Origin: Clostridiaceae bacterium
Lineage (GTDB): Bacteria; Bacillota; Clostridia; Saccharofermentanales; Saccharofermentanaceae
Direction: 5' to 3'
Length of the DNA: 55,591 nt
Assembly (NCBI GenBank): GCA_012728275.1
Contig: JAAYFK010000069.1
Span: forward strand, 1 to 55,591
Shown here: positions 9,301 through 15,367 of the stretch, piece after piece
How positions within the stretch are numbered: the first letter of the stretch is position 1
How the letters are laid out: every line of letters starts with the position of its first letter
Made by a program: the position numbers and the translations under genes
The notes under the pieces: generated by a model
Told to the model about the DNA's origin: nothing
The model's input: the letters and a program-made list of their open reading frames with translations, nothing else
Database searches by the model: none

Positions 9301-9338
9301 TACTAAGAACAATTTGAATAATCGATTGTGAGGTGTGT

Positions 9339-10340
9339 ATGAATTATACGGAAGTTAGTTTTCCTGGTTTAGGAATAACAGTAAACATAGATCAAGTTGC
9401 TTTCTCAATATTTGGAATTGAGGTCTATTGGTATGGGCTATTGATTTCTCTAGGTATGGTGCTTTGCGTTGTGCTTGGAATGCTTCATTCGAAAAAGAAT
9501 AAGTTCTCATCCGATTTGGTATTTGACGTTATTTTGGTTTCATTACCTTGCGCTATTGTTGGCGCGAGACTGTACTATGTATTAAGTGAATGGGAGATGT
9601 ATTCTGGCGATTTAATCAAGATTTTCGACACGCGTTCCGGGGGACTTGCTGTATATGGTGGCGTTCTTGGCGCTTTTATTGGCACACTTATTATGTGTAA
9701 GATCAGGAAAATTCCATTTAGTGCAGTTGTTGATTTCTGTGTTGTTTATATTCCTCTTGGCCAAGCGATTGGACGATGGGGCAATTTCTTTAATCAGGAG
9801 TGTTTTGGTACTACGACGACGCTTCCTTGGGGTATGAAGAGTAGCGAAGTTGAGTCATATTTAAGACTATACTTCCCGGATTTGGATAGCACTATGGCTG
9901 TTCATCCAACGTTCTTTTATGAGTTTTTAGCGACGATTACGATTTTCTTTATTCTTCTTTATGTTCGAAAATATTCGAAGCACGCCTTTGAATCAATGGC
10001 TGTCTACATGATTTTGTATGGAGTTGCGCGTTTCTTCATTGAAGGATTGCGTACTGATTCTCTATACATTGGAGATACTGGAATAAGAACATCGCAATTG
10101 TTTTCTGCTGTTCTAGTAGTATCTGGAGTGATTTATCTAGTAGTTGCTTACAAGAAGAATATCAAGAGAGTCTATATATCGGAAGAGCTTATGAATAAGA
10201 CTTTCCTAGACTCAAATAAAAAGGTGGAGAAGGTGGAAAAAGCAGTAAGAGAAGAAACAAATCAAGAAGTATCTGTTTCTTCTACAACTGACGTTTCTTC
10301 GGAGACAGACGATAATGCAAATTCAGAAGACGGGAATTGA
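9339..10340 (+). CDS. lgt: prolipoprotein diacylglyceryl transferase Lgt
   Basis: Lgt moves diacylglycerol from phosphatidylglycerol to the lipobox cysteine of prelipoproteins, the first lipoprotein maturation step, in the membrane. The 333-residue protein has about seven hydrophobic segments and the family signatures RSGGLAVYGGVLGA and GRWGNFFNQE. The charged C-terminal tail (about residues 285-333, KKVEKVEK then Glu/Ser/Thr-rich) is longer than usual and probably cytoplasmic. GAGG at 9330-9333 favours the ATG at 9339 over the GTG at 9333. The end overlaps rodA by 26 nt. A lipoprotein substrate is encoded at 55072-55461. Confidence 0.94.
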   Translation: MNYTEVSFPGLGITVNIDQVAFSIFGIEVYWYGLLISLGMVLCVVLGMLHSKKNKFSSDLVFDVILVSLPCAIVGARLYYVLSEWEMYSGDLIKIFDTRSGGLAVYGGVLGAFIGTLIMCKIRKIPFSAVVDFCVVYIPLGQAIGRWGNFFNQECFGTTTTLPWGMKSSEVESYLRLYFPDLDSTMAVHPTFFYEFLATITIFFILLYVRKYSKHAFESMAVYMILYGVARFFIEGLRTDSLYIGDTGIRTSQLFSAVLVVSGVIYLVVAYKKNIKRVYISEELMNKTFLDSNKKVEKVEKAVREETNQEVSVSSTTDVSSETDDNANSEDGN

Positions 10341-11445
10341 GAGAAGCAGAAATATTACTCGCTTCCGTTCGATCGATTTTTATTTGGTCGTTCCTGTAAT
10401 ATTGCTCACAATTATTGGAATATATGTATTGAATAAGGTTCTTTCAGAAGGGTATGCTGCATATCCTGGCAATCTTTATCGTCAAATAGCTGCTGCCATG
10501 CTTGGAATCTTTTGCGCTCTTGTAATCTGCTTCATTGATACGCAGTTGCTTAAGGTATTAAGCTGGATTATCTACGCTTCGGCGATGTTCCTGTTGTTAC
10601 TTGTTCCGCTTGATAATTATTCAATGATGGCTGAATGGGGTGCTGATGCTTGGTTGAATCTTCCTGTTCTTGGAAATTTCCAACCTTCTGAGCTTGCAAA
10701 AATCGGATTAGTCATGGTTGTCGCGGATTTATTTGAACGTATGAATAGTAAAGAGTTTAGTATGTGGAAAGGTCTAGGACTTATTGCAGCTGTTTATGCA
10801 CCACCTATGCTTCTTATCTTTAAACAGCCAGACTTTGGAACAGCGATGGTTATTGCTTTCTCATTTGTGTGTGTTCTTTTCGTATGGGGTGTTAAGTATA
10901 GATACTTCTTGCTTGCCGCTTCACTAGGAATTGTTGCAGGAATTCCATTAGTTTGGAATTTCTATCTTGAAGGCTACCAAAAGAAGAGAATCTTGTCGCT
11001 TGTTTTCGAGGGGTCAGATCCTAAGGCTGAGTACAATCTTGTTCAATCTAAGCTTGCGATTGCTTCTGGAGGACTTGCGGGAAATAATACAGGCGTTCGT
11101 GTTTCTGTTCCTGTAAAGGAAAGTGATTTCATATACTCTGCAGTATCCGAGCACCTTGGATTCATCGGTACGACGGTGTTGTTGTGCTTGGCATTCTTCT
11201 TTATATGCCGCTGCCTTTATGTAGCAAGTAAATGTAACAAAGCATCTTATTCGTACATAATAATTGGTATTGCTGCCGCATTCGCTTTCCACTTCATTGA
11301 GAACATGGGAATGTCTGTTGGCTTACTTCCTATTACAGGAATTCCGCTCCCATTTATTAGCTTGGGCGGAACGTCGTTACTCGTAAACTACATTTCGTTT
11401 GGAATTATTCTCAATATTTCTATGAATAGACAACAAGAAGCTTAG
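10315..11445 (+). CDS. rodA: RodA, SEDS-family peptidoglycan polymerase
   Basis: SEDS proteins polymerise lipid II glycan strands; RodA acts in cell elongation with a class B PBP. The 376-residue protein is almost entirely membrane segments and shows the SEDS motifs NFQPSELAKI, KQPDFGTAMV and, near the end, TGIPLPFISLGGTSLL. A second SEDS gene (20918-22252) sits inside the division cluster and is the better FtsW, so this one, beside lgt and outside the cluster, is called RodA. The start lies inside lgt with GGAGA about ten bases upstream. The RodA/FtsW split is by context and could be checked by phylogeny. Confidence 0.85.
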   Translation: MQIQKTGIERSRNITRFRSIDFYLVVPVILLTIIGIYVLNKVLSEGYAAYPGNLYRQIAAAMLGIFCALVICFIDTQLLKVLSWIIYASAMFLLLLVPLDNYSMMAEWGADAWLNLPVLGNFQPSELAKIGLVMVVADLFERMNSKEFSMWKGLGLIAAVYAPPMLLIFKQPDFGTAMVIAFSFVCVLFVWGVKYRYFLLAASLGIVAGIPLVWNFYLEGYQKKRILSLVFEGSDPKAEYNLVQSKLAIASGGLAGNNTGVRVSVPVKESDFIYSAVSEHLGFIGTTVLLCLAFFFICRCLYVASKCNKASYSYIIIGIAAAFAFHFIENMGMSVGLLPITGIPLPFISLGGTSLLVNYISFGIILNISMNRQQEA

Positions 11446-11505
11446 TATTTGTAGCTGATTGCTGTTTATTAGTATTCTGCAAGTCTCATTTCGAATTTGA
11501 GATGA

Positions 11506-11521
11506 TTTTTCGCGCGAAAAA
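11506..11521. repeat. 16-bp perfect palindrome TTTTTCGCGCGAAAAA
   Basis: A perfect self-complementary 16-mer. Related TTTTCGCGAAAA palindromes occur at 17831-17842 (intergenic) and 35497-35508 (inside hemW). Function unknown; it could be a protein-binding site or a small bidirectional hairpin. Confidence 0.6.
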
Positions 11522-11571
11522 CATTCAAACTGTAACCGTAGAAGAAAGTTCGCAGTACTGATTGAATTTAG

Positions 11572-11592
11572 GTATTGTAAAATTTACAGTAC
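11572..11592. promoter_or_regulatory. 21-bp palindromic operator, probably for the PadR protein
   Basis: GTATTGTAAA (11572-11581), one central A, then TTTACAGTAC (11583-11592): the two arms match except for one base. It covers the -35 and most of the spacer of the promoter at 11575-11603, where a bound repressor would block RNA polymerase. PadR regulators commonly control their own operons through inverted repeats of this kind; the pairing here is inferred from position. Confidence 0.55.
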
Positions 11593-11603
11593 CGTGATAC
11601 TAT
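11575..11603 (+). promoter_or_regulatory. predicted promoter of the PadR-DUF1700 operon
   Basis: TTGTAA (11575-11580), 17-bp spacer, TACTAT (11598-11603). Transcription would start near 11610, 35 nt before the padR ATG. Confidence 0.5.
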
Positions 11604-11644
11604 CACTATGTAAGAAACTTCAGTATTGAAAGTGAGGAACGCTA

Positions 11645-11965
11645 ATGAATACGCAATACAAGAAAAGTATTTTGGATATGTGCGTTCTTGCTGTACTGGA
11701 TAGGGATGATAATTATGGTTATGACATGGCTGACTATCTATCCAAAACGATTGAGGTCGAAGATGTCTCAGTCTATCCTCTACTACGAAAACTGGCTAAG
11801 GATGGCCTGGTAACAACTTATCTTAAGGAATCCCAAACCGGTCCTCCAAGAAAGTACTATCGCTTGGCAGATGAAGGCCGTAAAGTATTAAATGAATACC
11901 GCAAGGATTGGAAAGAGTTCACAGCAGTCGTGAACCAAATATTGGAAGGAGAACCAAATGAATAA
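11645..11965 (+). CDS. PadR-family transcriptional regulator
   Basis: A 106-residue winged-helix protein. The PadR pattern is clear: DMCVLAVLDRDDNYGYDMADYLS (helix 1-2), SVYPLLRKLAKDGLVTTYL (recognition helix), GPPRKYYRLADEGRKVL (wing), and a short C-terminal dimerisation helix. It belongs to the small PadR-s2 type. GAGG lies seven bases before the start. Its end overlaps the DUF1700 gene by eight bases, a very common pairing in Firmicutes, where PadR represses the membrane proteins downstream in response to envelope or drug stress. The inducing signal here is unknown. Confidence 0.92.
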   Translation: MNTQYKKSILDMCVLAVLDRDDNYGYDMADYLSKTIEVEDVSVYPLLRKLAKDGLVTTYLKESQTGPPRKYYRLADEGRKVLNEYRKDWKEFTAVVNQILEGEPNE

Positions 11966-12545
11966 GAAAGACTACATGACGATTCTCTCTAGGGAAATGG
12001 GCTCGTATACCTATAAGGACGTTCAGGAGATAGTTGAAGAACTAAGCGCACATTTTGATATTGGAATCGATAATGGCAAGACAGAGGGGCAAATTTGCGA
12101 AGAACTTGGCGATCCTGTAGATATGGCTAAGGCATACAAGGAAGATGCTGCTACAACTTTGGGAGATATTCTTAGAAAAAAGAATCCTAATACCACATGT
12201 GTTTCAGCTCCTGCTAAGAAGGATGCATCAGGTGGTATCATCTTTGTTATTCTGTTTAATATCTTTATTGGAGTATGGTTATGGTTATGGTTAGCAGGCT
12301 TAGTGCTTGGAATTGTTGGAACAAGCCTTACTGGTTTCTTTGGTTCAATAGTTGGCGCTATAGCATTGGCAGTTACCGGCGTTGGTTTAGGAGCATACCT
12401 AGCTCCAGTCATTACTTTCCTTATAGCATCGTTCCTAGTAAGCATAGCTGGAATGGTTCTGTCGTATTTCCTAGTTAAGTATTACATCGTATTCTTAATT
12501 AAGTACATCAAGTGGAATAGCAAGCTATGCAAGGAAGGATTTTAA
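11958..12545 (+). CDS. DUF1700/HAAS-domain membrane protein
   Basis: A 195-residue protein with the HAAS (DUF1700) signature in its first 75 residues, seen in the SYTYKDVQEIVEELSAHF segment and EICEELGDPVDMAKAYKED. After a linker it has three or four glycine-rich membrane segments (about residues 95-185). HAAS-domain proteins are typically encoded beside PadR regulators and are thought to work with them in sensing the membrane state, but their biochemical function is not established. It overlaps padR by eight bases and precedes the next gene by 11 bases, so the three form one operon. Confidence 0.88.
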   Translation: MNKKDYMTILSREMGSYTYKDVQEIVEELSAHFDIGIDNGKTEGQICEELGDPVDMAKAYKEDAATTLGDILRKKNPNTTCVSAPAKKDASGGIIFVILFNIFIGVWLWLWLAGLVLGIVGTSLTGFFGSIVGAIALAVTGVGLGAYLAPVITFLIASFLVSIAGMVLSYFLVKYYIVFLIKYIKWNSKLCKEGF

Positions 12546-12556
12546 GGTGAGCTAAA

Positions 12557-12946
12557 ATGAAAAAAGTCGAGAAAATATTCATTATTGTAGGTATTTCAGC
12601 TTTGGTTCTTTCCATAATTCTTGGAATTACTTCCATTACTATGTTCTCTTCGCAAATGGCTAAGGACATTAATAAAATTGACTTCGACGAGGTAGCAAGA
12701 CGTTTGGGTTCGAGATTTGATGAGTTGGATTTCGTTAATGAAGACGGACATATTCTAATTGAAGGAGAAGACGGCTTCAGAGTAGAAGTGGATGTAAGTG
12801 GTATTGATGTTGTAGGAGTAGGTGACGAAGTAGATGATTCTGATGATGAGTCATCTCATGACTCGGATTCCGACTCTGTCTCTGACTCCGACTCAGACTC
12901 GGATCCCGTTAACGATTCCGAACCTGAGGAAGATACAGAAGGCTAA
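12557..12946 (+). CDS. membrane-anchored protein with Ser-Asp tail
   Basis: A 129-residue protein not assigned to a named family. Residues 8-30 form one hydrophobic segment (signal anchor type). A short soluble stretch follows, with the strands ILIEGEDGFRVEVDVSG and VVGVGDEV. The last 35 residues are an acidic Ser-Asp/Glu tail (SDSDSDSVSDSDSDSD). In many PadR-DUF1700 operons the third gene is a larger DUF4097 protein with the same kind of N-terminal anchor, so this may be a shortened relative whose beta-helix is lost. There is no frameshift sign: the gene ends normally and a terminator follows 27 bp later. Confidence 0.7.
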   Translation: MKKVEKIFIIVGISALVLSIILGITSITMFSSQMAKDINKIDFDEVARRLGSRFDELDFVNEDGHILIEGEDGFRVEVDVSGIDVVGVGDEVDDSDDESSHDSDSDSVSDSDSDSDPVNDSEPEEDTEG

Positions 12947-12972
12947 TTAGATTCAAAGTTCAAGCAAAAAGT

Positions 12973-12996
12973 CGTCACGTTCGCGTGGCGTTTTTT
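12973..12996 (+). terminator. rho-independent terminator of the PadR cassette
   Basis: Seven-base-pair stem CGTCACG with CGTGGCG (one G-T pair) around a stable TTCG tetraloop, followed by six T. A run of five A precedes it, so it may work weakly in both directions. Confidence 0.85.
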
Positions 12997-13146
12997 GTTG
13001 TCTCTAAAAGAACGTGAAGAATTAGGGCAGGACTCATTTGAATTCAAAAACCAATCCCAGCGAGTATTCCACGTTTTAAGAAGACATCAATTCACAACTT
13101 TTCTGTCACGAAGAAGAAAAAATGTAATGAAAAGAGTAAAAACCTC

Positions 13147-13175
13147 TTGATTATAAGAAATTTTACGAATACAAT
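13147..13175 (+). promoter_or_regulatory. predicted promoter of the mraZ-led division operon
   Basis: TTGATT (13147-13152), 17-bp spacer, TACAAT (13170-13175). Start of transcription expected near 13182, about 108 nt before the mraZ start codon. Confidence 0.6.
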
Positions 13176-13184
13176 ACAAACAAG

Positions 13185-13230
13185 TGGCAGAAAAGGGAGC
13201 AATGTTCCAGTTTGATGGAGATTTGTGGAG
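13185..13230 (+). promoter_or_regulatory. candidate MraZ boxes
   Basis: Half-sites TGGCA (13185) and GGGAG (13195), then TGGAG (13216) and TGGAG (13226): two pairs, each with 10-bp period and a 5-bp gap, just after the predicted transcription start. MraZ in other bacteria binds direct repeats of TGGGN-like boxes with 5-nt spacers before its own operon. The match is in spacing more than in exact sequence. Confidence 0.45.
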
Positions 13231-13289
13231 CGCTTAAAGGCGCAAAACATTTTCAAAATGGAATTTATCCCGAAGTATAGGAGTTTTGT

Positions 13290-13721
13290 GTGGCACGAGA
13301 TACAAAGCGAATTGATGCAAAAGGCAGATTTATTATTTCTACCAGATTGAAAGATTTGATGGGAACTGATCTCGTTGTGACAAATAGTCTGGATAAAGGC
13401 TATCTTTGTGTATATTCGAAGGAGCACTTCGATAGTATTAAAGATCAATTAAGCAAACTAAACTCCATGGACAACAATGTTAGAACAATTCAAAGAGCGA
13501 TTGTCGGAGAGGCGCTTGAGGTATCGACCGATTCTCAAGGAAGAATCTCAATCACAAACGAATTGTGGGAGAGAATCAATGCAAATCCAGGCGACGAGAT
13601 TTGTGTTTTCGACATTATGGGGAAGCTCGATATATGTACTCGTAGCTTCTATGAGGGTCAGACCGATGAGCTTCTAAGCATAGAAGGTCTCGACACTAAG
13701 TATTATGTTGAAGGCTTGTGA
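13290..13721 (+). CDS. mraZ: transcriptional regulator MraZ
   Basis: MraZ is a ring-forming DNA-binding protein of the AbrB-like fold that regulates its own division and cell wall operon. The 143-residue protein has the two tandem MraZ repeats: TKRIDAKGRFIISTRLKD at the start and STDSQGRISITNELWERI in the second half, each with the conserved D-x-x-GR core. It begins with GTG at 13290, supported by AGGAG six bases upstream. Its end overlaps rsmH by 17 bases. Candidate binding sites lie at 13185-13230. Confidence 0.94.
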   Translation: MARDTKRIDAKGRFIISTRLKDLMGTDLVVTNSLDKGYLCVYSKEHFDSIKDQLSKLNSMDNNVRTIQRAIVGEALEVSTDSQGRISITNELWERINANPGDEICVFDIMGKLDICTRSFYEGQTDELLSIEGLDTKYYVEGL

Positions 13722-14670
13722 TGATTATCACGTTCCTGTGCTTTTCGAAGAGTGCATGGAAGCGTTGGACATAAAGAAGGATGGCATCTATGTTGATTGC
13801 ACTGCAGGTGGTGGAGGACATAGTTCTGGAATTCTAGATAGACTGTCGTCTAAGGGAATGCTTATCTCTCTAGATAAAGACGACGAGGCATTGAGTAGAT
13901 GTGAGCAGAGACGGGAAAAGTACTCTGATAAGAATTGGGAATTGATAAAGTCGGATTTTTCGAAAATCGACGAAGTAATAACAGAATTGAACCTTGAAAA
14001 AGTAGACGGAATTCTTGCCGATTTTGGAGTTTCATCGCATCAGATTGATACGGCGGAACGTGGCTTCTCCTATGCAGTTGATGGTCCATTAGATATGAGA
14101 ATGGACGAACAGCAAAGACTCAGTGCATCAACAGTAGTAAACACATATTCAAAGGAAGAGCTGGTAAGAATTTTTCGAGAATATGGTGAGGAAAGATTCT
14201 CAGGACGAATAGCCGACGGAATCGTACGCGATAGAGCAAGAGAGCCTTTTGTTAGTACAAAACAGCTTGCCTCCAAAATAGCAAGCTACGTTCCATCGAA
14301 GGCTAGAAATGAGGATCAGCATCCTGCTAGAAGGTGTTTTCAAGCGATTCGTATTGAGGTTAATCATGAGTTGGAGTCAGTTGAAAAGCTTTTGGAGAAG
14401 GCTCCTAGATTACTTAAGCCAAATGGAAGGCTTGCAATTATTACCTTCCACTCACTTGAGGATAGACTAGTTAAGGAAGCATATAAGAAGCTAGAGAATC
14501 CTTGCACATGCCCTCGAGATTTTCCTATTTGTGTTTGTGGGAAGGTTAGTCTAGGACGATTTGTTGGCAAGAAACCAATTATTGCCTCACAAGAAGAGAT
14601 AAAAGAGAACTCAAGAGCGCATTGCTGCAAACTTAGGGTTTTCGAGAGAAATAATAACGAAGAAAAGTAG
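13705..14670 (+). CDS. rsmH: 16S rRNA m4C1402 methyltransferase RsmH (MraW)
   Basis: RsmH methylates N4 of C1402 in 16S rRNA with S-adenosylmethionine. The 321-residue protein opens with YHVPVLFEECMEAL and has the methyltransferase motif VDCTAGGGGHSSGIL. ILADFGVSSHQID and RGFSYAVDGPLDMRM follow, with RRCFQAIRIEVNHEL and the C-terminal ITFHSLEDRLVK further on, all family hallmarks. The ATG at 13705 is within the end of mraZ and has no good Shine-Dalgarno site, so translation is probably coupled to mraZ. A TTG at 13708 is an alternative start. Confidence 0.95.
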   Translation: MLKACDDYHVPVLFEECMEALDIKKDGIYVDCTAGGGGHSSGILDRLSSKGMLISLDKDDEALSRCEQRREKYSDKNWELIKSDFSKIDEVITELNLEKVDGILADFGVSSHQIDTAERGFSYAVDGPLDMRMDEQQRLSASTVVNTYSKEELVRIFREYGEERFSGRIADGIVRDRAREPFVSTKQLASKIASYVPSKARNEDQHPARRCFQAIRIEVNHELESVEKLLEKAPRLLKPNGRLAIITFHSLEDRLVKEAYKKLENPCTCPRDFPICVCGKVSLGRFVGKKPIIASQEEIKENSRAHCCKLRVFERNNNEEK

Positions 14671-14680
14671 GTAAGTGACA

Positions 14681-15337
14681 GTGAAGGACAAAAGGAAGGA
14701 TAAAGTGAATACTTTAGCAAGACCAAACTTAAGTACACATGAGTACGAAGTTGGCCTTGATATTGAAGCGCTTCTTTCCGAAAAGAAAGCAACACTTCGC
14801 TACACTAACGGTCTAGTAATCGAAGAGACAAAGAATGACTACTTAAATTCAACGCAAGTCAATGAGAAAACAAGAAGCTACGCTAGAAATCATCCAGAGT
14901 ATATGAACTCTGATTTGGCGAAAGAAGAGAAAAGACGAGAAGCTAGACTATCAAGAAGAAGAGCATTGCAAACAATTATGTTTGTTGGTGCTATAATCCT
15001 AGCAGGAGTTTTCTTCTCGCTTCTTTTGTATCCACAAAGTGAAATGGGAGAATTAAGTAGAGATAATTCTGATGCAAAGGATAGAATATCTGCACTAAGG
15101 CAGCAAATCGTCGATGCAGAAGAGGGCGTTAGCGGAATTACTGACATGGATGTCATTAGATCTCAGGCACTTGCATTAGGTATGCAAGACCCTAACGCTA
15201 ATCAATTAGTAATTCTACCTATGCCGGGTAATGACAAGCTTATTACTGTTGAGGCATATGATGAAGATGGTATAAGCGAAGAGGCTCTTGAGAATTCGAT
15301 AAACAACTTGGCTGAGTACTATCGTAACAATACGTAG
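14681..15337 (+). CDS. ftsL: FtsL-like septum protein
   Basis: A 218-residue bitopic protein between rsmH and a class B PBP, the standard place for FtsL. A charged cytoplasmic part of about 96 residues leads to one membrane segment (about 97-117). A short periplasmic coiled coil follows and ends in the usual tail pattern (RSQALALGM then NQLVILP). FtsL links the early divisome to FtsW and its PBP through FtsB/FtsQ. The cytoplasmic part is longer than in most FtsL. GTG codons at 14675 and 14681 are both possible; the later one has better spacing to the weak site AGGT. Sequence conservation is low, so the call rests on topology and context. Confidence 0.75.
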   Translation: MKDKRKDKVNTLARPNLSTHEYEVGLDIEALLSEKKATLRYTNGLVIEETKNDYLNSTQVNEKTRSYARNHPEYMNSDLAKEEKRREARLSRRRALQTIMFVGAIILAGVFFSLLLYPQSEMGELSRDNSDAKDRISALRQQIVDAEEGVSGITDMDVIRSQALALGMQDPNANQLVILPMPGNDKLITVEAYDEDGISEEALENSINNLAEYYRNNT

Positions 15338-15367
15338 TAATAGCTATATTGGCAGGAGCAATTTCTA

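Larger units (their letters stand above)
11446..11644. other. intergenic control region between rodA and the PadR cassette
   Basis: About 200 bp with no gene. It holds a TCTCA...TGAGA inverted repeat with weak terminator character (11484-11502), the perfect palindrome at 11506-11521, and then the PadR operator and promoter. No strong terminator closes rodA here. Confidence 0.6.
12997..13289. other. dcw cluster control region
   Basis: About 290 bp with no gene. The first half (12997-13140) is A-rich with nothing convincing in it. The second half holds the mraZ promoter, the MraZ-box-like repeats and the mraZ ribosome binding site (AGGAG, 13279-13283). Confidence 0.6.

Noticed and set aside
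12023..12445. 140-codon minus-strand reading frame against the DUF1700 gene
   Set aside because: It is opposite a clear HAAS-domain gene and its product is an artefact of the glycine-rich membrane codons.
13092..13448. 118-codon minus-strand reading frame at the mraZ start
   Set aside because: It runs through the dcw promoter and MraZ coding region and has no ribosome binding site or domain.
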